The notes below the pieces were generated by a model that saw nothing but the letters and a program-made list of their open reading frames with translations, was not told the origin of the DNA and searched no databases. Position numbers and translations under genes: made by a program. Shown here piece after piece: positions 51,753-59,623 of a DNA stretch of 64,000 bases (within the stretch, counting starts at the first letter, position 1; the number at the start of each line of letters is the position of its first letter). The stretch covers positions 372,001 through 436,000 of the forward strand of contig NZ_JABAIA010000001.1 of assembly GCF_012641275.1 (NCBI RefSeq), given 5' to 3'. Source of the DNA: Chitinophaga varians (GTDB lineage Bacteria; Bacteroidota; Bacteroidia; Chitinophagales; Chitinophagaceae).

Positions 51753-52091
51753 ATGACAACTACTTTATACCGCCCTGTAGGAGAGGCAGAGCTGCTGCTG
51801 ATCGAACAATCCGGCTGGAAACGTTTTCCGCCCCGCCTGCCGGAACAACCTATTTTCTACCCTGTCATGAATGAAGCATATGCCGTTCAGATCACCACTG
51901 AATGGAACGTGCCGGCCTATGGCAAAGGTTATGTGACCCGCTTTGAAGTCAATACTGATTTTCTGAAAGCCTACCCCGTGCAAAACGTAGGTGGTGTTAT
52001 TCATGATGAACTATGGATACCCGCCGAAGAGCTGGAGGCTATGAATGATAATATTGTGGGGCTGATTGAGGTAACGCACCGGTACGAATGA
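51753..52091 (+). CDS. Small protein of the 'ADP-ribosylation/crystallin J1' type
   Basis: A 112-residue protein: LYRPVGEAELLLIEQSGWKR, FPPRLPEQPIFYPVMNEAYA, YVTRFEVNTDFLKAYPVQNV, GVIHDELWIPAEELEAMND. This pattern belongs to a widespread small family often named ADP-ribosylation/crystallin J1 in annotations; I recall the name but cannot tie it to an activity. The fold resembles ADP-ribosyl-related folds in outline only. Likely co-transcribed with the TetR gene 6 bases upstream; a strong terminator follows. Confidence 0.6.
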   Translation: MTTTLYRPVGEAELLLIEQSGWKRFPPRLPEQPIFYPVMNEAYAVQITTEWNVPAYGKGYVTRFEVNTDFLKAYPVQNVGGVIHDELWIPAEELEAMNDNIVGLIEVTHRYE

Positions 52092-52139
52092 GCTACCTGC
52101 TGAAATGATCTGCTGTTGCTTTCACTGGCAACAAAAAAC

Positions 52140-52169
52140 AAGAAGGCCGGAAATGATTCCGGCCTTCTT
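52140..52169. terminator. Bidirectional terminator (13-bp stem)
   Basis: AAGAAGGCCGGAA (52140-52152) pairs perfectly with TTCCGGCCTTCTT (52157-52169) around ATGA. It serves the TetR unit on the plus strand and the DEAD-box helicase gene on the minus strand; T/A-rich flanks on both sides. Confidence 0.85.
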
Positions 52170-52179
52170 CCTATGGTAA

Positions 52180-53508
52180 CTACTTAGCTACTTCAATTTT
52201 CACTTTCTTGTTCTTGATCCGCTCATCTTTCACCAGCTGTAAGACATGAGAGGCTTTGGACTTCACCACAGCCACAAAAGAGAAGAAATCTTTCACCTCT
52301 ATCAATCCCACATCTTCTTTTTTCAACATGCCTTTTTTGGTAAGAAAGCCGACGATATCAATTTTATTGACTTTGTCTTTTTTACCTGCGGAGATGTACA
52401 GCGTCGTCCATTTTGGCTTTTGTGGCAGAACGGCTGTTTCCGGCAGTTCGATGGTTTCTACGTCTTCGGTCACATAAGGCATCAGTTTTTCGTCCGGCGC
52501 CAGGATGACGATAGCGGTGCCGCTGGCTTCCATCCTTGCCGTGCGGCCGTTGCGGTGTGTCCAGCTGTCTTCTGTATGCGGCAGGTGGAAATGGATGATG
52601 TAGCGGATATTGGGGATGTCCAGTCCGCGTGCGGCCAGGTCGGTGGTCACGAGGACATTGACGGTACCATTGCGGAACTTGCAGAGCGCCGCGTCACGGT
52701 CACGCTGTTCCATCGCTCCGTGGTAGAACTCGTTGAGGATGCCTTTTTCGCTCAGCATGGTGCTGGTACGTTCCACCGCATCGCGGTGGTTGCAGAACAC
52801 AATAGTAGAGCGGTTCCCCAGGTGACAGATCAGGCGGAAGAGGGTATCTACCTTGTCATTTTCCGGTGACAGCACCTGTTTGTAGGCCAGCCGGGCCTGC
52901 GGGGTACCGTCTTCCGGCAGGAAGTTGAGTTTCTGCGGCTCGTTCAGCTGCACGAAATCGGGTATCTCCACCGCTTCTGTAGCGGAGGTGAGTATCCTTT
53001 TCTTTACGTTCGGCAGTGATTCGATGATAAAAGCCACTTCTTCCTGGAAGCCCAGTTCGAGGGTTTTATCAAATTCATCGAGCACCAGTGTCTGGATGGT
53101 GTCGGTGGTGATATTGCCTCTGCGGATATGATCACCGATACGGCCAGGAGTGCCTACAATGAGGGCTGGTGGCTGTATCAGGTTGTTTTCCTCTGTTTCC
53201 CGGAGGTGACCGCCATAGGTGGCCGTGATTTTATGGCCGGTGCCCATCAGTTTAAACACTTTTTCGATCTGTAATGCCAGCTCACGGGAGGGCACTACGA
53301 TCATAGCCTGTGTTTTTTTCTGGTCCGGGTCCAGCCGGTCGAGCACGGGCAACAGGAATGCGAGGGTTTTACCGGAGCCGGTCGCTGACAACAGGATAAC
53401 GTCCTGCTGTTGCTGGTTGGCGGCTACCGATGCCTCCTGCATTTCGTTGAGCGCGTCGATTTTAAGATTGGAAAGAATATTTCCTAATGAGTATGTTCCT
53501 TTTTGCAT
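52180..53508 (-). CDS. DEAD-box-family RNA helicase with DbpA-like RNA-binding end
   Basis: About 442 residues from the ATG at 53508; an in-frame TTG lies at 53517. Motif I SATGSGKT, Ia PSRELALQ, motif II DEFD in place of DEAD, motif III SAT, motif VI HRNGRTAR in place of HRIGRTGR. The C-terminal 75 residues (TTLYISAGKKDKVNKIDIVG) look like the DbpA-type RNA-binding domain. It unwinds short RNA duplexes, probably in ribosome assembly or mRNA handling. A -7 box (TACTTTTG) lies about 7 bases before the start, so the message may be leaderless. Confidence 0.92.
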   Translation of the reverse strand: MQKGTYSLGNILSNLKIDALNEMQEASVAANQQQQDVILLSATGSGKTLAFLLPVLDRLDPDQKKTQAMIVVPSRELALQIEKVFKLMGTGHKITATYGGHLRETEENNLIQPPALIVGTPGRIGDHIRRGNITTDTIQTLVLDEFDKTLELGFQEEVAFIIESLPNVKKRILTSATEAVEIPDFVQLNEPQKLNFLPEDGTPQARLAYKQVLSPENDKVDTLFRLICHLGNRSTIVFCNHRDAVERTSTMLSEKGILNEFYHGAMEQRDRDAALCKFRNGTVNVLVTTDLAARGLDIPNIRYIIHFHLPHTEDSWTHRNGRTARMEASGTAIVILAPDEKLMPYVTEDVETIELPETAVLPQKPKWTTLYISAGKKDKVNKIDIVGFLTKKGMLKKEDVGLIEVKDFFSFVAVVKSKASHVLQLVKDERIKNKKVKIEVAK

Positions 53509-53514
53509 TTGCGG

Positions 53515-53522
53515 CAAAAGTA
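53515..53522 (-). promoter_or_regulatory. -7 box of the helicase gene
   Basis: On the minus strand TACTTTTG fits TAnnTTTG, with the start codon only 6 bases further on. The -33 TTG is not evident. It supports the ATG at 53508 with a very short leader. Confidence 0.35.
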
Positions 53523-53546
53523 CGAAAATAAAAATTGGGGCCGCTG

Positions 53547-54464
53547 TTACTGTGCCGATTCACTGAAAGGGTCGGGCAAAACCCAGCGGGCCTTGTAAAT
53601 CTTCAGTCCGGCCTGCATAAAGACCCTTTTTCCTTGTGCGTCCAGCACTTCGTCTGTCCACCAGGACACTTTGGGCTTGCAGACGATCACCGGACGTGCC
53701 GGGCCGGAGGACACGCTTTTGATATTCTGCTGTATCACCGGTGCGGCAGATAGTTGCCGGGTATCAACGTTAAACCGGTAAACATTCGTGGTGTTGGTCA
53801 GCCACAGGTTGCCGGTGCCATATTCCGGGTACAGGTCATGCGCTTCCGTGCCCGGCAGCAGCATACTGGTATCCTTTAGCAGGTCCGGCGCCGCGTGGTC
53901 GTAGTTGTAGCGGAACACGATCATACTGTCCATGGCGGCTGTCCACAACCGCTTATGCGCCGCGTCCCACACCACATTATGCCCAAAGGCCACCGTTATT
54001 TTTTTCGTATAGGCATTGGCATTATATCCGGTAGTATCTGTTTTAAACAACATGAGATAGTTGCCGGTGCTGGAAGCGCTGACAATATTACCATCCGGCA
54101 GTATGGCGGCCGAATGGGTATTGCCACCCGCGTATCCATAGAAGACAGTCTTTTTATCAGCAATGCGGACCAGTGCCACGCCGCCACCGGAGGCGGTCAT
54201 AAGGATATATTCCCCTTTGCGGACAGCTTTGGCTTCGCTGGGATTGTTGAACCATTTCACATGTTCCGGCAATACGCCGCAAAGGGCGGGCTTCCATTCC
54301 CAGATTATTTTCCCGGAGGCAATATCGGCGATAACGATACGGTGTTCCGCCTGCTCCGCCAGCACGATGCAGCGCTGACAGCCGGCAACAGCCGTATCCG
54401 GCGCGGCCACACACATCCCCCGTAAAAAAAATAACACACCTAAAATCTTCAGAAATTTGGTCAT
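53547..54464 (-). CDS. Exported beta-propeller-like protein (DUF6528-type)
   Basis: A 305-residue protein with a signal peptide (MTKFLKILGVLFFLRGMCVAAP). Repeated strand blocks with W/G pairs (RIVIADIASGKIIWEWKP, ILMTASGGGVALVRIADKKT, GHNVVWDAAHKRLWTAAMDS, GNLWLTNTTNVYRFNVDTRQ) indicate a beta-propeller of the kind named DUF6528 in Bacteroidota. It sits in the periplasm or outer surface. No catalytic site is seen. The start is 35 bases from the divergent lipoprotein gene at 54500, so both promoters share a short spacer. Confidence 0.65.
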   Translation of the reverse strand: MTKFLKILGVLFFLRGMCVAAPDTAVAGCQRCIVLAEQAEHRIVIADIASGKIIWEWKPALCGVLPEHVKWFNNPSEAKAVRKGEYILMTASGGGVALVRIADKKTVFYGYAGGNTHSAAILPDGNIVSASSTGNYLMLFKTDTTGYNANAYTKKITVAFGHNVVWDAAHKRLWTAAMDSMIVFRYNYDHAAPDLLKDTSMLLPGTEAHDLYPEYGTGNLWLTNTTNVYRFNVDTRQLSAAPVIQQNIKSVSSGPARPVIVCKPKVSWWTDEVLDAQGKRVFMQAGLKIYKARWVLPDPFSESAQ

Positions 54465-54499
54465 TTGGTTACTTTTAGTTTTTCAAACGTTTAAATTTT

Positions 54500-54961
54500 A
54501 TGAAAACACTTCCTTTCTTTTTGTTGCTGGCCGCGGTGGTGACTTCCTGCAGCCAATCGGGCAGCCAAGCTAATAAAAATACCGACAGTTTAAAAACTGA
54601 GGTGACCAGCGGCAACAGCGACGCCTGTTTCCTGAAGGCCACCGGCAAAGACAGCGTGCTGTTACAGGTTCATATAAAGGATACCAGTATTAGCGGAGAC
54701 CTGAGCTATCGTTATTTTGAAAAAGACAAAAACACCGGCGCCATCAGTGGCAGTATCCGCAATAATATTATCCACGCACAATACACGTTCATGAGCGAAG
54801 GCGTACAAAGCACACGCCCTGTAGTGTTCAAACTGCAGGATGACAAGGCCTATGAAGCGGTGCCCGACAGTATTAACCCCGAAGGCATCCCTGTTTTCTC
54901 CGGCAATGATGCCGCGCTCAAATTTGACGTAGCGCCTCTTTTAAAAATTTCCTGCAAGTAA
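54500..54961 (+). CDS. Hypothetical lipoprotein
   Basis: A 153-residue lipoprotein (MKTLPFFLLLAAVVTSCSQS, Cys as lipidation site), a Ser/Asn-rich linker, then a small beta-rich domain (SVLLQVHIKDTSISGDLSYR, IHAQYTFMSEGVQS). It reads as a periplasmic, outer-membrane-anchored protein. Family not recognised. Divergent from the propeller gene and followed after 56 bases by the DUF6268 gene. Confidence 0.6.
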   Translation: MKTLPFFLLLAAVVTSCSQSGSQANKNTDSLKTEVTSGNSDACFLKATGKDSVLLQVHIKDTSISGDLSYRYFEKDKNTGAISGSIRNNIIHAQYTFMSEGVQSTRPVVFKLQDDKAYEAVPDSINPEGIPVFSGNDAALKFDVAPLLKISCK

Positions 54962-55017
54962 ATAGGGGTACGCGAATAGTTAGGTGTCGATATCGAAACT
55001 GAATATTTTTTTTCGAT

Positions 55018-55992
55018 ATGGTACACCTACTTTCCAGCATCCGGACACGGCTTATCAAAAAGCCGGTATTTAATAAACCTGCTTACTGGCTGCTGCCGGG
55101 CCTTCTCCTGCTGGCCGGCAGTGCCAGGGCGCAGCTGGGCGCCAGCAGTCTCACCGGTCCGGGGATTGCCATCAATGCCGACTATCAGCCTTCCAGTCAT
55201 TATATCCGTCCGGAAGATTCCCTCAAAATGCCTGCTACTACCGTACAACGCCGGCTCACGCTGGGAGCGGGCTTTACGCTCTCTCAAAAAATAGATACTT
55301 CTACTGGCAAGGTGCGTATATGGAACCTCGGCGTGATGGGCTCCTACACCAGTTTTTCCAATAAAGACTACGAAAATTCTGTCTTTCCGAAAGAGTTGTT
55401 TGGCGGTGAAATAGCGCTGCAACATATGCGTACGCTCAATCCCAAATGGAGCCTGATGGGCATGGTGTCTGTAGGATTGTATACAGACCTGGAGAAAATC
55501 ACCTACGACGATGTTTTTATCACCGGTGGCGTGATCTTCATCCGCAAAATCAACCGCAAACTAAACCTTGGCGTGGGCGCCGCCCTCACCAACAGTTTCG
55601 GTACTCCCATGGTACTGCCCGCCCTGCTGGTGCAGTGGCGTACCGGCGACCGGTTCAGGGTAGACATCAACTTCCCCGAAAAGCTCAGTGTCAGCAGCTC
55701 CCTCAGCAAATACGACGACCTGGCACTCGCTTTCCGTTTCAACGGTGGCGCCTATGACGTGGAAAACAGGAAGGACGGCAAACGCCTGATGGGCTACCAG
55801 GAAATGAGCCTGGGCCTGGAAAACACCCTGCATCTCAGCAAAAAAATCGACTTCAATCTCGCCGGTGGCACCGTGCTGCTGCGCTCCGTCACCTTCAGGG
55901 ACAAAAAGATATCTGACATGTTCTCCACCCGTCCGGAACACAGGCTGGCAACGAACCTGTACGTCAGCGCAGGCGTCCGCTGCCGGTTTTGA
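55018..55992 (+). CDS. DUF6268-type outer membrane beta-barrel protein
   Basis: A 324-residue protein with an N-terminal basic stretch and signal peptide (LLPGLLLLAGSARAQ, cleavage after ARAQ). The mature part is strands with glycine/aromatic alternation (RLTLGAGFTLSQKID, GGEIALQHMRTLNPKWSLMG, VGLYTDLEKITYDDVFITGG, LRVDIN-like strand near FRVDINFP) and a terminal VSAGVRCRF. It matches what is called DUF6268 in Bacteroidota. Function unknown. A strong terminator follows, facing the siderophore receptor gene. Confidence 0.7.
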   Translation: MVHLLSSIRTRLIKKPVFNKPAYWLLPGLLLLAGSARAQLGASSLTGPGIAINADYQPSSHYIRPEDSLKMPATTVQRRLTLGAGFTLSQKIDTSTGKVRIWNLGVMGSYTSFSNKDYENSVFPKELFGGEIALQHMRTLNPKWSLMGMVSVGLYTDLEKITYDDVFITGGVIFIRKINRKLNLGVGAALTNSFGTPMVLPALLVQWRTGDRFRVDINFPEKLSVSSSLSKYDDLALAFRFNGGAYDVENRKDGKRLMGYQEMSLGLENTLHLSKKIDFNLAGGTVLLRSVTFRDKKISDMFSTRPEHRLATNLYVSAGVRCRF

Positions 55993-56016
55993 TTTTTCCG
56001 GTAATATCAGCAAAAA

Positions 56017-56048
56017 AAAGAGGCTGCCTCTTTGGAGACAGCCTCTTT
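56017..56048. terminator. Bidirectional terminator between the DUF6268 and TonB receptor genes
   Basis: AAAGAGGCTG (56017-56026) pairs with CAGCCTCTTT (56039-56048), with three further pairs inside after one mismatch. It is located at the convergent junction. Confidence 0.75.
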
Positions 56049-56069
56049 GCTAACTATAAAAAGTATCCA

Positions 56070-58481
56070 CTAGAACTTGTAAGAAACAGTACCTACAAAC
56101 TGTGTAGGCGGAATCGGGTTGATGCTGTAGTTTTCGTGAACGTAGTAGTTGTACGTGTTGGTAACGTTAGACACTTTACCCATTACAGCAAAACGTTTGA
56201 AAGAATAACCTGCGCTGAGGTCCAGCGTGGTGTATCCCGGAACGGAAATCAGGCGGCTCGCTGGTATCGGCTTCTGGCCAACTGTGTTATTCCAGCCTGC
56301 ATAACGCTGGCCAATGTAATAGAAGCCGGCGCCCAGTTTCAGGCCTTTTACAGCTGACTCCTGAAAAGTATAGAAAACACTGGCATTGGCAGTATGGTTA
56401 GGATTACCCACGAGACGCTGACCGGCAATTACAGAACCAGTGGACGTAGGCGTATTTTCAACGGTCATGTTATTATAGCTGTAACCACCAATAACGTCCA
56501 GTCCGGGCAGCGGATGACCGGCAATATCCACTTCTACGCCCTGGCTGAGGGTTTCGCCGATGAGGGATTTGATGTTCGTATTGTTATTTGCAGTTATGCC
56601 ATCTGCCAGGAACGGCGCTGTTTGTGCGTAGTTGTTATTACGAATACGGTACGCAGTCACATTCACAGATAACAGACCTTTAAAGAAATCGTTTTTCACA
56701 CCTACTTCATACTGGTTAATAATAGAAGGCTTTACAGGTTGTCCGTAAATATCCTGGCCGGTATTTGGCGTGAAGGAAGTAGAATAGCTGGCAAACAACG
56801 CAGTAGTGGCGATGGGCTTGTAAACGATCCCAAAGCGTGGAGATACCGCATTATCATATTTACCTTTGGCAGCGCCCAATGTCTTGCCGCCATTCTGGAA
56901 ATTATAGGACACCGGTATTTCACTCTGGAGATAAGAAACACGTACACCTGCCAATACTTTCAGTTTTTCAGAGATGCTCACCAAGTCCTGAATATAAGCT
57001 CCTACCCTGTTAATAGGCACATTATTAACCGTCAGCAAAGTATCGCCGGGACGATCTGTACGCAGGGCGTATTTAGTGGGATCCAATACGTTCATTTTGT
57101 CGTAAATGTAGCCGGTTCCTACTTTAGTCGCTGCAAGACCATAACCATAGGTACCTGTAACATAACGATCAGCATCTACACCAGCCAGCACTGTATGCTC
57201 TACAGACCCGGTTTTAAATTTACCGGTGAGGTCTACCTGCGCAGCATAGTAGTCTTCGCTGGTAGCGTTCCTACCCAGTGGACGGTCCCAGTCGCCGCTT
57301 GCATTTGCCTGAATTCTCTCTATCGCATAATAATCACGGGCATATTTTGAATAAGACACCAGGCCATTGATAGACCAGTTCTCGTTGAATTTATGTTTGA
57401 TGTTGGCAGAAGCAGTAGACTGCTGTGTGTGCGCATATTGCCATGGTGCGCCGTAAAAAGTATTGCGGGGAGCTTTATTGATGATGGTATCGGCAATAGA
57501 GCCCAAACCGAAATCCGGTGTAAAGTCATGCTTCAGGTAATCCCCTTGCACCAGTAATTCCGTACGGTCGCTCAGTTTGAACAGCAGTGACGGGTTTATG
57601 TAATATCTTTTGGAATGCACCTGGTCGCGGTAGCTGTCGGCTGTTTCGAAGGTACCATTCACGCGGTAAGCGATTTTGGAAGAGATGGGGCCGTACACGT
57701 CGAAAGCAGGTTTCAACAGGCCATAGCTGCCGGCCCTCAGGTTTACTTCGCCACCGAAGTTGAATTTCGGTTGTTTGGTCACCATGTTCATCACAGCGCC
57801 GGGGGCTACGTTACCATACAGGATGGCAGCGCTGCCTTTAAGGATTTCCACTCTTTCGAGGGAGCTCATTTCGGGCATGGCGCCGGAGTTGACACGCGTA
57901 CCGTTTTTAAACATGTTGGTGCTGGAGAAACCATAACCACGGGCATTGAAAGTTTCCTGTGTACCGGCACGCTGAGAAGCCATATAAACGCCGTTCACAT
58001 TCTTCACCACATCACTGAGGCGTTGCGCCTGCTGGTCTTCCAGTACCTCATGACCAATAATGGCCACGCTCTGTGGCAGGTCCATCACCGGTACCGGCAG
58101 TTTGCCGATGGACACCGGCTTGCGGTTGATGGTACGGGTACGGGTACCGTCTACCACTACTTCATTCAGCTGGCTGGAAGTATTCTGCAGGTCCAGGTGG
58201 ATTTCTACAGACTGGTCAGGTGCTACAGTAACTGTTTTTTGGATGGGTTGGCAACCAGTACAGGATATTACGAGCGTATACACGCCCGGTTTAACGTTTT
58301 TAACGGTGAAAGTACCGTCTTCATTGGTAAGGGTGCCTCTCTTCGTGTCTTTCAGTCCTATTGTCACAAAAGCAGCCGGTTCGCCGTCCGCAGTATTGAT
58401 TTTACCTTTGATAACGCCGTTCTGCGCCATAGCGGCAACGCTCATCAAAACAAAACCAATAGTGAAGTATAATTTTTTCAA
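56070..58481 (-). CDS. TonB-dependent siderophore receptor
   Basis: An 803-residue outer membrane receptor: signal peptide (SVAAMAQ), carboxypeptidase-regulatory-like domain (GVIKGKINTADGEPAAFVTI), the siderophore-type plug (PVPVMDLPQSVAIIGHEVLE, LSDVVKNVNGVY) and a 22-strand barrel ending FVGTVSYKF. It takes up ferric siderophores, most like the hydroxamate (FhuA/FcuA) group in the plug, but ligand identity cannot be read. No siderophore synthesis gene, FecI/FecR pair or TonB gene is nearby, so it is probably controlled by Fur or a distant regulator. No clear Fur box was found by eye. Confidence 0.92.
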   Translation of the reverse strand: MKKLYFTIGFVLMSVAAMAQNGVIKGKINTADGEPAAFVTIGLKDTKRGTLTNEDGTFTVKNVKPGVYTLVISCTGCQPIQKTVTVAPDQSVEIHLDLQNTSSQLNEVVVDGTRTRTINRKPVSIGKLPVPVMDLPQSVAIIGHEVLEDQQAQRLSDVVKNVNGVYMASQRAGTQETFNARGYGFSSTNMFKNGTRVNSGAMPEMSSLERVEILKGSAAILYGNVAPGAVMNMVTKQPKFNFGGEVNLRAGSYGLLKPAFDVYGPISSKIAYRVNGTFETADSYRDQVHSKRYYINPSLLFKLSDRTELLVQGDYLKHDFTPDFGLGSIADTIINKAPRNTFYGAPWQYAHTQQSTASANIKHKFNENWSINGLVSYSKYARDYYAIERIQANASGDWDRPLGRNATSEDYYAAQVDLTGKFKTGSVEHTVLAGVDADRYVTGTYGYGLAATKVGTGYIYDKMNVLDPTKYALRTDRPGDTLLTVNNVPINRVGAYIQDLVSISEKLKVLAGVRVSYLQSEIPVSYNFQNGGKTLGAAKGKYDNAVSPRFGIVYKPIATTALFASYSTSFTPNTGQDIYGQPVKPSIINQYEVGVKNDFFKGLLSVNVTAYRIRNNNYAQTAPFLADGITANNNTNIKSLIGETLSQGVEVDIAGHPLPGLDVIGGYSYNNMTVENTPTSTGSVIAGQRLVGNPNHTANASVFYTFQESAVKGLKLGAGFYYIGQRYAGWNNTVGQKPIPASRLISVPGYTTLDLSAGYSFKRFAVMGKVSNVTNTYNYYVHENYSINPIPPTQFVGTVSYKF

Positions 58482-58620
58482 CGCTCAATAAATTTTGCGC
58501 AAAGGAACGCCGTGCCCGGTTCATAGCATCGGCGAATCGGGAAAAGCATTTACGCAAAGCGGAAAAATTTATCCTTCAACAAATATTTGAATTGATTATC
58601 AATAAACTATACATAAAACA

Positions 58621-58653
58621 AATATCAGGAACCAGTTCTTGGTTCCTGATATT
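58621..58653 (-). terminator. Terminator of the NmrA-like gene (14-bp stem)
   Basis: AATATCAGGAACCA (58621-58634) pairs perfectly with TGGTTCCTGATATT (58640-58653); on the minus strand it runs into TTGTTTTATG. Confidence 0.75.
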
Positions 58654-58718
58654 TTCCGGATTTGATCATTCCTGATTCGGATACTTTTCCGGATTTGATT
58701 ACTGCTGATTCCAGATCC
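58652..58718. repeat. Two imperfect 33-bp direct repeats beside the NmrA-like gene end
   Basis: TTTTCCGGATTTGAT occurs at 58652 and again at 58685, each followed by a related C/G-TGATTC block. The right copy reaches the last codons of the gene ending at 58699, so the repeat may have extended the coding end. Confidence 0.6.
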
Positions 58719-59526
58719 CTGATGCGGCAGTAGTACGCACATAATCGCCAAAATCACGGGGCGCCCTTTTAAGGGCACGCTGTACTCCATCTGTCAGGCT
58801 TTCATTACGGCCATCGAGCACTTCTGAGAAAAGGTGGGAAATCAGCGAGATAAATTCGTTGGGAAGGCCATATTCCTCCAACATATCGGCATATTCATCC
58901 ACGCTCACCTGCTGGTATTGTATCTGCTGACCGGTAGCTTTGGCCACTTCGGCCACGGCCTCGGCGAAAGTCAGCAGGCGGGGGCCGGTCAATTCGTACA
59001 ATTCTCCGGCATGACCATCTTCAGTAAGGGCCGCCACCGCAACATCAGCGATATCATCGGCATCAATAAAGGGCTCACGCACCCCACCGGCCGGAAGGGC
59101 CACAAAGCCCGCCTGTAACGGCTCCAACAGGTAGCCTTCGCTGAAGTTCTGGCTGAACCAGGCGCAACGGAGGATCGTCCACTCCATACCGGCATTGATC
59201 ACGATCTCCTCACAGGCCTGGGCCTCATGTTCGCCGCGGCCGGACAGCAACACGATCTTCTTTACGCCCGCTTCGGCCGCCAGCTGCGTGAAACCACGGA
59301 TAGCATCTGCTGCGCCCGGCGCTGCCAGGTCAGGAAAATAACTCAGGTATACTGCAGCAACACCTTCCAGTGCGGCGCGCCAGGTAGTGCGATCTTCCCA
59401 GTCAAACGACGGGGATGCAGCACGCGAGCCAATCCGGAATGGCCGGTCTTTTTCCTGTAACAGTTGCGCGATTCTTTTGCCGGTTTTACCGGTGCCTCCT
59501 AATATTAAAATGGGTGCTTTGTTCAT
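58699..59526 (-). CDS. NmrA-like NAD(P)-binding oxidoreductase
   Basis: About 275 residues from the ATG at 59526 (MNKAPILILGGTGKTGKRIA), with the glycine-rich Rossmann motif GGTGKTG; an upstream in-frame start at 59559 adds a non-homologous stretch. Typical NmrA features: VYLSYFPDLAAPGAADAIRG, KIVLLSGRGEHEAQACE, EWTILRCAWFSQNFSEGYLL and FIDADDIADVAVAALTEDGH. Proteins of this group bind NAD(P)H and act as redox sensors or reductases (for example quinone or aldehyde reductases). It stands alone; substrate unknown. Confidence 0.88.
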   Translation of the reverse strand: MNKAPILILGGTGKTGKRIAQLLQEKDRPFRIGSRAASPSFDWEDRTTWRAALEGVAAVYLSYFPDLAAPGAADAIRGFTQLAAEAGVKKIVLLSGRGEHEAQACEEIVINAGMEWTILRCAWFSQNFSEGYLLEPLQAGFVALPAGGVREPFIDADDIADVAVAALTEDGHAGELYELTGPRLLTFAEAVAEVAKATGQQIQYQQVSVDEYADMLEEYGLPNEFISLISHLFSEVLDGRNESLTDGVQRALKRAPRDFGDYVRTTAASGIWNQQ

Positions 59527-59623
59527 GGTTGCTTTGTTTTTATAAGTCAAAACTAGCACACCGGATTACCGGAAAATAGAACAAAACCGACACGGTAACA
59601 TTTGGAGGTTTTTTGATTGCTAT

